Source: Pedococcus sp031456495
GTDB lineage: Bacteria; Actinomycetota; Actinomycetes; Actinomycetales; Dermatophilaceae
DNA length: 64,000 bases
Reading direction: 5' to 3'
Assembly (NCBI RefSeq): GCF_031456495.1
Contig: NZ_JAVDUW010000003.1
Coordinates: 558,001 to 622,000, forward strand
Shown here: positions 50,248 to 59,821 of the stretch, one piece after another
Layout of the letters: the number at the start of each line of letters is the position of its first letter
How positions within the stretch are numbered: the stretch's first letter is position 1
Notes under the pieces: generated by a model
What the model was told of the DNA's origin: nothing
Seen by the model: the letters and a program-made list of their open reading frames with translations, nothing else
Database searches by the model: none
Program-made: the position numbers and the translations under genes

Positions 50248-51662
50248 CCCACTGCTCCTTCCATCTGAAGCTCGATCAGGCGGTTCAGCTCGAGGGCGTA
50301 CTCCATGGGCAGCTCGCGCGCGATGGGCTCGACGAACCCGCGCACGATCATGGCCATGGCCTCCTCCTCGGTGAGGCCGCGGGACATCAGGTAGAACATC
50401 TGGTCCTCGGACACCTTCGAGACGGTCGCCTCGTGGCCCATGGTCACGTCGTCCTCGCGGATGTCGACGTACGGGTAGGTGTCCGAGCGGCTGATGGTGT
50501 CGACCAGCAGCGCGTCGCAGACCACCGAGCTCCTCGACCCGTGCGCACCCTCGAGGATCTGCACGAGGCCGCGGTAGGAGGTGCGGCCACCGCCGCGCGC
50601 CACCGACTTGCTCACGATGGTCGAGGAGGTGTTGGGGGCCGCGTGGACCATCTTGGAGCCGGCGTCCTGGTGCTGGCCCTCGCCGGCGAACGCGATCGAC
50701 AGGGTCTCGCCCTTGGCGTGCTCGCCGAGCAGGAAGACGGCCGGGTACTTCATCGTCACCTTGGAGCCGATGTTGCCGTCGATCCACTCCATCGTCGCGC
50801 CCTCGGCCGCGGTCGCCCGCTTGGTGACGAGGTTGTAGACGTTGTTCGACCAGTTCTGGATGGTCGTGTAGCGGACACGGGCGTTCTTCTTCACGACGAT
50901 CTCGACGACCGCGGAGTGCAGCGAGTCGGACTTGTAGATCGGCGCGGTGCAGCCTTCGACGTAGTGCACGTAGGAGCCCTCGTCGGCGATGATCAGCGTC
51001 CGCTCGAACTGGCCCATGTTCTCGGTGTTGATCCGGAAGTAGGCCTGCAGCGGGATGTCCACGTGCACACCCGGCGGGACGTAGATGAACGAGCCACCCG
51101 ACCAGACAGCGGTGTTGAGCGCGGCGAACTTGTTGTCGCCGGCGGGGATGACGGACGCGAAGTACTCGCGGAACAGGTCCTCGTGCTCGCGCAGGCCGGT
51201 GTCGGTGTCGACGAAGATGACGCCCTTCTCCTCCAGGTCCTCGCGGATCTGGTGGTAGACGACCTCGGACTCGTACTGGGCCGCGACACCGGCGATGAGG
51301 CGCTGCTTCTCCGCCTCCGGGATGCCGAGCTTGTCGTAGGTGTTCTTGATGTCCTCGGGCAGCTCGTCCCAGGTGGTCGCCTGCTTCTCCGTGGACTTCA
51401 CGAAGTACTTGATGTTCTGGAAGTCGATGCCGGTCAGGTCGCTGCCCCAGCTCGGCATGGGCTTCTTGTCGAACAGGCGCAGCGACTTCAGCCGCAGGTC
51501 GAGCATCCACTGAGGCTCGTTCTTGCGCCCGGAGATGTCGCGCACGACGTCCTCGTTGAGGCCACGGCGAGCCGACGCGCCGGCCGTGTCGCTGTCGGCC
51601 CAGCCGTACTCGTAGCGCCCGAGGTCCTTCAGACCCGGGTTCAGCTCCTCGATGGTGCTCAT
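50244..51662 (-). CDS. sufB: SufB, Fe-S cluster scaffold
   Basis: The 472-aa protein starts MSTIEELNPGLKDLGRYEYGWADSD. FVDTDTGLREHEDLFREYFASVIP, SYVHYVEGCTAPIYKSDSLHSAVVEIVVKKNARVRYTTIQNWS (with the conserved Cys) and VSKVSEDQMFYLMSRGLTEEEAMAMIVRGFVEPIARELPMEYALELNRLI are canonical. It is not interrupted by an intein, unlike mycobacterial SufB. ATG 51662 overlaps the sufR stop (ATGA). Confidence 0.96.
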   Translation of the reverse strand: MSTIEELNPGLKDLGRYEYGWADSDTAGASARRGLNEDVVRDISGRKNEPQWMLDLRLKSLRLFDKKPMPSWGSDLTGIDFQNIKYFVKSTEKQATTWDELPEDIKNTYDKLGIPEAEKQRLIAGVAAQYESEVVYHQIREDLEEKGVIFVDTDTGLREHEDLFREYFASVIPAGDNKFAALNTAVWSGGSFIYVPPGVHVDIPLQAYFRINTENMGQFERTLIIADEGSYVHYVEGCTAPIYKSDSLHSAVVEIVVKKNARVRYTTIQNWSNNVYNLVTKRATAAEGATMEWIDGNIGSKVTMKYPAVFLLGEHAKGETLSIAFAGEGQHQDAGSKMVHAAPNTSSTIVSKSVARGGGRTSYRGLVQILEGAHGSRSSVVCDALLVDTISRSDTYPYVDIREDDVTMGHEATVSKVSEDQMFYLMSRGLTEEEAMAMIVRGFVEPIARELPMEYALELNRLIELQMEGAVG

Positions 51663-52396
51663 CGTGAAGACCCTTCTGTTGAGGTGACTGCAGTCGGTCG
51701 GGTGGCAGCGGGGACTGCCGGGGTGGGGACGAAGGTGGTGCACACGTGGTCGCCGTGGGCCAGCGTCGCCAGGCGCTGGACATGGACGCCCAGCAGCCGC
51801 GAGAAGGCATCAGTCTCAGCGTCACAGAACTCAGGAAATTCCCGTGCCGCGTGCTGGACCGGGCAGTGCCCCTGGCAGAGCTGTATGCCGGTGAACGGGC
51901 TCGCGCTGCCCGGCTCGCCGACGGGGCGGGCGGTCGCGGCGAAGCCGTCGCGGGTGAGGGCGGCGACCAGGGCGTCGACCCTCGCGCCCGTGTCCTCGCC
52001 GGCCTCGGCGAGCTCGCCGGCATACCGCTGCTCGAGCTCGCCCACGCGCGCCTCGGCGAACCGGCGCACGGCACCGTCGCCGGCCTCGGCTGCGAGGAAG
52101 CGCAGCGCCTGGGTGGCGAGGTGGTCGTAGTCGGACTCGAGGGCTGCGTGGCCGGCGTCGCTGAGCACGTACGCACGGGCCGGGCGGCCACGGCCACGGG
52201 AGCCGTGGGCCGACTCCCGCTCCGCGATGAGGCCGGCGTCGGCGAGGTTCTCGAGGTGGCGGCGGACGGCCGGGACGGTGAGGCCGAGGTCCTCGGCCAG
52301 CGTCCCGGCGGTGATCGGGCCGTGCTCGCTGATCGCCTGGAGAACCCGGTCGCGCGTGCGCGACTCGAGCACCTGGGGGGCGACCGCGATATTCAC
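51659..52396 (-). CDS. sufR: SufR, Fe-S sensing transcription repressor of the suf operon
   Basis: The 245-aa winged-helix protein has an N-terminal DNA-binding domain (about 10-75; GPITAGTLAEDLGLTVPAVRRHLENLADAGLIAERE). The C-terminal part LCQGHCPVQHAAREFPEFCDAETDAFSR...HGDHVC has four Cys for a [4Fe-4S] cluster. Homologues repress suf when the cluster is present. GTG 52396 is set by TAACAT 7 nt upstream. As first gene of the operon it is autoregulated in relatives. Confidence 0.93.
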   Translation of the reverse strand: MNIAVAPQVLESRTRDRVLQAISEHGPITAGTLAEDLGLTVPAVRRHLENLADAGLIAERESAHGSRGRGRPARAYVLSDAGHAALESDYDHLATQALRFLAAEAGDGAVRRFAEARVGELEQRYAGELAEAGEDTGARVDALVAALTRDGFAATARPVGEPGSASPFTGIQLCQGHCPVQHAAREFPEFCDAETDAFSRLLGVHVQRLATLAHGDHVCTTFVPTPAVPAATRPTAVTSTEGSSR

Positions 52397-52418
52397 AACA
52401 CCGATGTTACGTAATTAC
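52397..52418 (-). promoter_or_regulatory. sufR promoter with clustered palindromes
   Basis: Minus-strand TAACAT (complement of 52404-52409) ends 7 nt before the GTG. AACACCGATGTT (52397-52408), TTACGTAA (52407-52414) and GTAATTAC (52411-52418) are overlapping symmetric elements. One or more may be the SufR operator. Confidence 0.5.
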
Positions 52419-52445
52419 CTCGGATGAGGGAAAGGAAGGCCACCC

Positions 52446-55415
<2,970 letters not shown>

Positions 55416-55422
55416 GACCCCG

Positions 55423-55444
55423 ATTATGTCGGAGCGGTCCGACA
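55423..55444 (-). promoter_or_regulatory. LAL-regulator promoter with 18-bp palindrome
   Basis: Minus-strand CATAAT (complement of 55423-55428) ends 7 nt before GTG 55415. TGTCGGA-GCGG-TCCGACA (55427-55444) is a perfect 7-bp inverted repeat between -10 and -35, a likely operator. Confidence 0.6.
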
Positions 55445-55468
55445 CGGTGCCGGAGGTCGGGGCCACGC

Positions 55469-55657
55469 TCAGGCCGGTCGCGGGCTGGTGCGGCCGTGCC
55501 GGTGGCCGGCTCGCACGCCCCGCAGTGCCTCGCGGATGCGGCCCGCGTGGTGACGACCCGCGGCCGCGTGGGCGCTCGCGCCGGTTCCGGCCAGCATGCT
55601 CTCGCGGCGGTAGGCGATCTCGGCCTGGAGGAAGATGGGGTCTGCGGTGGTGCTCAT
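55469..55657 (-). CDS. Small protein A of the LAL locus
   Basis: The 62-aa protein MSTTADPIFLQAEIAYRRES... ends in a basic tail (REALRGVRAGHRHGRTSPRPA). AAGGAG is 8 nt before the ATG. It shares with the next small gene the pattern (A)E(I/L)A(Y/W)(R/K)xES and the ending RPxPRPA-like. No signal peptide is seen. It is 53 nt upstream of the regulator. Function unknown; the high Arg/His content suggests nucleic-acid or partner binding. Confidence 0.65.
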   Translation of the reverse strand: MSTTADPIFLQAEIAYRRESMLAGTGASAHAAAGRHHAGRIREALRGVRAGHRHGRTSPRPA

Positions 55658-55698
55658 GGTTCCTGCTCCTTCGGTGTTCCTGCTCCTGTGCTGATGGC

Positions 55699-55743
55699 TC
55701 CACGCTCGTCGGCTGAGGTGGACCGCCACATGGGGCGGATGCC
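55699..55743 (-). promoter_or_regulatory. 45-bp conserved upstream module, copy 1
   Basis: On the plus strand it reads TCCACGCTC - N5 - CTGAGG - N4 - a 21-bp block whose core is CCGCC-ACATGG-GGCGG. The same elements at identical spacing occur 342 bp further (56041-56085). It lies 42 nt before the ATG of small protein A. Confidence 0.7.
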
Positions 55744-55779
55744 TTATCCCTACGACGGGCCGGACGTGGGGGGCCTTAG

Positions 55780-55809
55780 GCGCCCGACCGGGCGGCGCCC
55801 GACCGGGCG
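55780..55809. terminator. Two tandem 15-bp hairpin units after small protein B
   Basis: Two exact copies of a 15-bp unit (55780-55794, 55795-55809) each contain the palindrome GCCCGACCGGGC. They follow directly on the stop of the minus-strand gene ending at 55815 and could act as terminator. Confidence 0.5.
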
Positions 55810-55814
55810 GCGGC

Positions 55815-55997
55815 TCAGGCCGGACGCGGTGTCGGGCGTGCCGGCCGGCGGCCGGGGCGCCGCCGCCAGGGCAGCTGCCACCCCGCGGAGGAGCGGCGGC
55901 CCGGCGTCCGCGGACGGGCGGCGTTGGCGTGCCCCAGAGACTCCTGCTTCCAGGCGAGCTCGGCGGCGACCGTGAGGGGATGGGCGGTGAGGTTCAT
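55815..55997 (-). CDS. Small protein B of the LAL locus
   Basis: The 60-aa protein MNLTAHPLTVAAELAWKQES... ends in an Arg/Pro-rich tail (RRPGRRPARPTPRPA). AGGAG lies 7 nt before the ATG. It is a diverged paralogue of small protein A (AELAWKQESL against AEIAYRRESM) and has the same 45-bp module upstream. Function unknown. Confidence 0.62.
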   Translation of the reverse strand: MNLTAHPLTVAAELAWKQESLGHANAARPRTPGRRSSAGWQLPWRRRPGRRPARPTPRPA

Positions 55998-56040
55998 GGC
56001 ACTCTCCTGTCGCTGGCGCCGCCCGGGGTGGGCGACGTCG

Positions 56041-56085
56041 TCCACGCTCCGTCCCTGAGGCCCCCCGCCACATGGGGCGGATGCC
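56041..56085 (-). promoter_or_regulatory. 45-bp conserved upstream module, copy 2
   Basis: Same arrangement as copy 1: TCCACGCTC (56041-56049), CTGAGG (56055-56060) and the 21-bp block (56065-56085). It starts 44 nt before the ATG of small protein B. Confidence 0.7.
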
Positions 56086-56165
56086 CAGTCCCGCGGCGGC
56101 CGGGACCTCACGTGGCGCTCGTCACGGGACCACCGCCCGGGGCGGGGGCCGCAACGGGACCGACC

Positions 56166-56171
56166 TAGACT
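56166..56171 (+). promoter_or_regulatory. -10 hexamer TAGACT of the ABC-2 exporter operon
   Basis: TAGACT ends 7 nt before GTG 56179 and gives a leaderless transcript divergent from small protein B. Confidence 0.55.
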
Positions 56172-56178
56172 CGAGGTC

Positions 56179-56889
56179 GTGCAGCCCGCCGTCTCCGTCA
56201 CCGCCGTCGCCAAGCGATACGGCTCCGTCCGCGCCCTCGACGGCGCCACCTGGACCGCCGGGTCCGGGCAGGTCACGGCGGTCCTGGGGCCAAACGGCGC
56301 GGGCAAGACGACGCTCGTGGAGTGCTGCGAGGGGCTGCGCCGGCCCGACTCGGGCGAGGTGCGGGTCCTCGGCACCGACCCCTGGCACGCCTCGGCCGCC
56401 CACCGCGCCCGCGTCGGCGTCATGCTCCAGGACGGCGGGCTCCCCGGCTCCGCGCGGCCCGTGCGGCTGCTCGACCACCTGGCCCGGATGTATGCCGCGC
56501 CGGCATCGGTCGCCGAGCTCACCGAGCGCCTCGGCATCGGCGGGTTCGCGGGCACCTCGGTGCGCCGGCTGTCCGGCGGCCAGCGCCAGCGGGTCGCCCT
56601 CGCCGCCGCGCTCGTCGGCCGGCCCGAGGTCGCCTTCCTCGACGAGCCCAGCGCCGGCCTGGACCCGCACGCCCGCCTCGACGTCTGGGATCTGGTGCGC
56701 TCGGTGGCCGACGCCGGTGCCGCCGTCGTGCTGACGACCCACTCGTTCGAGGAGGCCGAGCGGCTCGCCGACCGCGTCGTCATCGTGGCGGCCGGCCGCA
56801 CCGTCGCGGAGGGCACCGTCGCCGAGGTCGCCGCGGGCGAGACCCTCGAGCGTCGCTACTTCGACCTGACCCGGAGGTCCGCCGCGTGA
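56179..56889 (+). CDS. ABC-2 type exporter ATP-binding protein
   Basis: The 236-aa ATPase has Walker A VLGPNGAGKTTLVECCEGL, Q-loop MLQDGGLPGSARPV, signature RRLSGGQRQRVALAAAL, Walker B VAFLDEPSAGLDPHARLD and H-loop LTTHSFEEAERLADRVVI. It overlaps the permease by 4 nt (GTGA). The pair corresponds to the mycobacterial ABC transporter next to ctaA in the suf region, perhaps a heme or lipid related exporter; substrate unknown. Confidence 0.9.
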   Translation: MQPAVSVTAVAKRYGSVRALDGATWTAGSGQVTAVLGPNGAGKTTLVECCEGLRRPDSGEVRVLGTDPWHASAAHRARVGVMLQDGGLPGSARPVRLLDHLARMYAAPASVAELTERLGIGGFAGTSVRRLSGGQRQRVALAAALVGRPEVAFLDEPSAGLDPHARLDVWDLVRSVADAGAAVVLTTHSFEEAERLADRVVIVAAGRTVAEGTVAEVAAGETLERRYFDLTRRSAA

Positions 56890-57668
56890 GCGCCACCGCA
56901 CCCAGCCCGGCCCTCACCGGCGGCGGCGAGGCCGCCCCGCCGCTGCAGCGTGTGCTGGCCCAGGCCCGGTTCGAGGCCGGGAGCCTGCTGCGCAACGGCG
57001 AGCAGCTGCTCGTCGCGCTCGTCCTCCCCGTCGCCGTGCTGGTCGCCGTCGTGCACGTGCGCGCCGTCTCGCTCGGCAGCGGGGCGCGCGTGGACCTGGC
57101 CGTGCCCGGCGTGCTGGCCCTGTGCGTCATCTCATCGGCGTTCACCGGTCAGGCCATCGCCACCGGGTTCGACCGTCGCTACGGCGTCCTGCGCCTGCTC
57201 GGCGTCACCCCGCTCGGTCGCACCGGCCTGCTCGCCGCGAAGGCCGTGGCCGTGCTCTCGGTCGTCGCGCTCCAGGTCGTCGTCGTGGGCGGCGTCGGCC
57301 TGGCCATGGCCTGGCACCCGGCGCCCGCCGGCATACCGGCTGCGGTGCTCACCACGCTGCTGGGCACCTGGGCGTTCGCCGCGCTCGCCCTGCTGCTCGG
57401 CGGCACCGTCCGCGCCGAGGGGGTGCTCGCGCTGGCGAACCTGCTGTGGATCGCGTTCCTCGGCCTCGGCGGCGTCATGGTCGCCGGGTCCGAGCTCCCC
57501 GGCCGGTATGCCGGGGTGGTGCGCCTGCTCCCGTCGGCCGCGCTCGGCGACGGCCTGCGGGCCGCGCTGGCCCACGGCAGCGTCGACGCCGGCGCCTGGC
57601 TCGTGCTGCTCGTCTGGGCGGTCGCCGCGACCGCGCTCGCGCGCCGGCTGTTCCGCTGGAGCGACTGA
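56886..57668 (+). CDS. ABC-2 type permease
   Basis: The 260-aa membrane protein has six helices, e.g. LLVALVLPVAVLVAVVHV, VLALCVISSAFTGQAIATGFDRRYGVLRLLGVTPL and LANLLWIAFLGLGGVMVAG, with the conserved RRYGVLRLLGVTPL loop of ABC-2 exporters. GTG 56886 overlaps the ATPase stop. Its 3' half is covered on the other strand by the open frame of the DUF3995 gene. Confidence 0.87.
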   Translation: MSATAPSPALTGGGEAAPPLQRVLAQARFEAGSLLRNGEQLLVALVLPVAVLVAVVHVRAVSLGSGARVDLAVPGVLALCVISSAFTGQAIATGFDRRYGVLRLLGVTPLGRTGLLAAKAVAVLSVVALQVVVVGGVGLAMAWHPAPAGIPAAVLTTLLGTWAFAALALLLGGTVRAEGVLALANLLWIAFLGLGGVMVAGSELPGRYAGVVRLLPSAALGDGLRAALAHGSVDAGAWLVLLVWAVAATALARRLFRWSD

Positions 57669-58129
57669 GCCCCCAGGGCGCGCCGGAAGGCCGTCACGGT
57701 CGCGAGCAGGGCGAGCCCGCCCACGAGCCAGAACGGCTCGTAGACGCCCAGCGACCACCGCACCCCGTCGGGGACGCCGCTCGTCCCGCCCGCGAAGACG
57801 GCGGTCGAGGCCACGTGCCCCAGCATCACGACGTACCCGAGGGTCGCCGGCCACACCAGCCACGAGCGTGAGGCGAGCTTGGCGGCCCGCTGGTCGGGCC
57901 GCAGCAGCCACGACACGACGGCGCCGGCCAGGCACAGCGGGATCGCCAGCAGGTCGATGACGAACAGGGCCGTGCTGTCGAGCACCGAGACCCCCGCCGG
58001 CAGCAGCGCCGTCCCGCCGAACCCCCAGTAGGTGTGGACCGCCGCGAACAGCAGCATCCACCCGGCACTCCCCCGCCACGCGTTCCTCAGCATGGGACCA
58101 GTCAGCCAGCCGCGGAGGGCGCGCACCAT
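57179..58129 (-). CDS. DUF3995 membrane protein with long antisense-overlapping 3' extension
   Basis: The N-terminal 150 residues match DUF3995: four helices with AAVHTYWGFGGTALLP, FVIDLLAIPLCLAGAVVSWLL, LVWPATLGYVVMLGHVASTAVFAGG and YEPFWLVGGLALLATVTAFRRALG. The expected end is near 57670, but no stop occurs there and the frame continues for about 490 nt, antisense to the ABC permease, as a Ser/Thr/Pro-rich shadow-like tail. The original stop may have been lost. ATG 58129 is a weak choice; 58093 is possible. Confidence 0.55.
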   Translation of the reverse strand: MVRALRGWLTGPMLRNAWRGSAGWMLLFAAVHTYWGFGGTALLPAGVSVLDSTALFVIDLLAIPLCLAGAVVSWLLRPDQRAAKLASRSWLVWPATLGYVVMLGHVASTAVFAGGTSGVPDGVRWSLGVYEPFWLVGGLALLATVTAFRRALGAQSLQRNSRRASAVAATAQTSSTSQAPASTLPWASAARRPSPSAADGSRRTTPAYRPGSSDPATMTPPRPRNAIHSRFASASTPSARTVPPSSRASAANAQVPSSVVSTAAGMPAGAGCQAMARPTPPTTTTWSATTESTATAFAASRPVRPSGVTPSRRRTP

Positions 58130-58181
58130 CAGGTGGACCCCGGAGCCGACCCCCAGCGGCCTCGGGGACGGCCCTGAGACG

Positions 58182-58187
58182 TACCCT
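58182..58187 (+). promoter_or_regulatory. -10 hexamer TACCCT of ctaA
   Basis: TACCCT ends 6 nt before GTG 58194, giving a leaderless ctaA mRNA. Confidence 0.5.
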
Positions 58188-58193
58188 CGTGGG

Positions 58194-59171
58194 GTGGCCA
58201 CAGCAGCACCCGCACCGCCCCGCGCCCCCTCGGTGACGACCCCCGGGTCGGAGTGGCTCGCGCGCATCCTCCTGCTCAACCTCGTGGTCGAGGTGCTCAT
58301 CGTCGTCACCGGCGGCCTCGTCCGCCTCACCGGCAGCGGCCTGGGGTGCCCGACGTGGCCGCAGTGCGTCCCGGGCTCCTACACTCCAGTCCCGCACCAG
58401 GCCGAGGGATACCACCGGTTCATCGAGTTCGGGAACCGGACGCTCACCAGCGTGGTCGGTGTGGTGGCCCTCCTGGCCGTGTACGCCGTGTGGCGCTGGA
58501 GCGGCCCCACCCGCACCCGCTGGTATGCCGTGTGGGAGCGCGGCGGCTCGCGGCGCGAGCTCATGGTCCCGGCCCTGGTCGTCCTGGGCGGGGTCGTCGT
58601 CCAGGCCGTGCTGGGCGGCATCACCGTGCTCACCGGACTGAGCCCGATCACGGTCTCGCTGCACTTCCTCGTGTCGATGGTGCTCGTGGCCAGCGCGGCC
58701 TACCTGGTCGCGCGCCGCCCGGCCCCGGCCGGTCCCCGACCGCTCGTGGTGCACCCGGTCGTCGAGCGCCTCGGCTGGCTGACCTGCGCGGTCGGCGCGG
58801 TGGTCCTGGTGCTGGGGACGGTCGTCACGGGGAGCGGGCCGCACTCCGGCGACGCGAACGAGCCCGCCCGGTTCGGGTTCGACCCGCGCACCGTCTCCTG
58901 GCTGCACGCCGACACCGTCATGCTCTTCGTGGGGCTCGTGCTGGCCGTCTGGCTGGCCGCGCGCCTCACAGGCACCGAGACGGCCTCGGCCAAGGCCTGG
59001 CTCGCCGTGCTGGGCGTGACGGCCCTGCAGGGGGTCGTCGGGTACACGCAGTACTTCACCGGCCTGCCGTGGGGTGTCGTGCTCGTGCACATGCTGCTCG
59101 CCACCCTGCTGGTCGTGGCCCTCACCCGGGCCGTCGTGGCCCTGCGCGCGACGGAGACGTCTCCCGCCTGA
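58194..59171 (+). CDS. ctaA: Heme A synthase (COX15/CtaA)
   Basis: The 325-aa, eight-helix protein oxidises heme O to heme A. VVTGGLVRLTGSGLGCPTWPQC (Cys pair region), EYGxRF-like FIEFGNRTLTSVVG, SLHFLVSMVLVA and TVSWLHADTVMLFVGLV hold the His/Glu residues for heme. TGSGPHSGDANEPARFGFD is the second conserved loop. Works with CtaB at 61-62 kb and SURF1 at 30 kb on cytochrome aa3. Confidence 0.93.
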   Translation: MATAAPAPPRAPSVTTPGSEWLARILLLNLVVEVLIVVTGGLVRLTGSGLGCPTWPQCVPGSYTPVPHQAEGYHRFIEFGNRTLTSVVGVVALLAVYAVWRWSGPTRTRWYAVWERGGSRRELMVPALVVLGGVVVQAVLGGITVLTGLSPITVSLHFLVSMVLVASAAYLVARRPAPAGPRPLVVHPVVERLGWLTCAVGAVVLVLGTVVTGSGPHSGDANEPARFGFDPRTVSWLHADTVMLFVGLVLAVWLAARLTGTETASAKAWLAVLGVTALQGVVGYTQYFTGLPWGVVLVHMLLATLLVVALTRAVVALRATETSPA

Positions 59172-59188
59172 ACGGTCCACAAGACCTC

Positions 59189-59217
59189 TTGTGCAACTCA
59201 CCTTGCACAACTACTCT
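59189..59217 (+). promoter_or_regulatory. arsR-MFS promoter with operator
   Basis: TTGTGC (59189-59194, -35) and TACTCT (59212-59217, -10) are spaced by 17 nt; the ATG follows 7 nt later. TTGTGCAA (59189-59196) and TTGCACAA (59203-59210) form a perfect 8-bp inverted repeat with a 6-nt spacer covering the -35 and spacer, so the ArsR-family protein probably represses itself. Confidence 0.75.
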
Positions 59218-59224
59218 CGCGGGT

Positions 59225-59821
59225 ATGCCAGCCTCTCCCACCCCGCGTCCCCCTCGCCCCGGCGTCCGGGCGGTCACCGACGCCAAGGCGCTCTCGGCCA
59301 TGGCCAACCCGTTCCGCGCGCGCATGATGGACGCGCTCAAGGTCGACGGACCCTCGACCGCGTCGCACCTCGCCCAGCGCACCGGCCAGGCCGTCGGCAG
59401 CGCCAGCCACCACCTCAAGGTCCTGGCCGAGGCCGGCCTCGTCGAGGAGGCCCCTGAGCTGGCCCGGGACCGGCGGGAGCGGTGGTGGCGGCTCGTCGAC
59501 GCCGGCACGCGGTGGTCCCGGGCGGACTTCGCCGACGACACCGCCGCGGTGACGGCGGCCCACGCCGCCGAGGCCCTGCACGTGCAGAGGCAGTTCGAGC
59601 GCGTGCAGCAGTGGAACGCCCAGGCCCCCGACGTGCCGGAGTGGGACGCGGCGTCGTTCGCCACCCAGAACTGGCTCCGCCTCACGCCGGAGGAGCTCGG
59701 GCAGGTGGCCGAGGAGATCGTCGACGTGCTCATGCGCTGGGGCAACCGAGAGGTCCCCGACGACGGGGCCGAGCGCGAACCGGTGCTCGTGTTCGCCCGA
59801 GGCTTCCCGGCGCAGCCGTGA
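59225..59821 (+). CDS. ArsR-family winged-helix regulator
   Basis: The 198-aa protein has a winged helix (about 18-85): ALSAMANPFRARMMDALKVDGPSTASHLAQRTGQAVGSASHHLKVLAEAGLVEEAPE, with RRERWWRLVDAG as wing. The C-terminal half (about 95-198) is a ligand or dimer domain. No Cys metal-sensor motif is seen, so it probably senses an organic compound. It overlaps the next MFS gene by 4 nt (GTGA), a regulator-pump operon. Confidence 0.88.
   Translation: MPASPTPRPPRPGVRAVTDAKALSAMANPFRARMMDALKVDGPSTASHLAQRTGQAVGSASHHLKVLAEAGLVEEAPELARDRRERWWRLVDAGTRWSRADFADDTAAVTAAHAAEALHVQRQFERVQQWNAQAPDVPEWDAASFATQNWLRLTPEELGQVAEEIVDVLMRWGNREVPDDGAEREPVLVFARGFPAQP

Noticed and set aside
50244..51662. Intein in SufB, as in mycobacteria
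   Set aside because: The 472-aa product is continuous and of normal length with no Hint-domain motifs.
50248..52197. Long N-terminal extension of sufD through sufB and sufR
   Set aside because: It overlaps sufB in another frame of the same strand; the true start is marked by AAGGAG and TTG.
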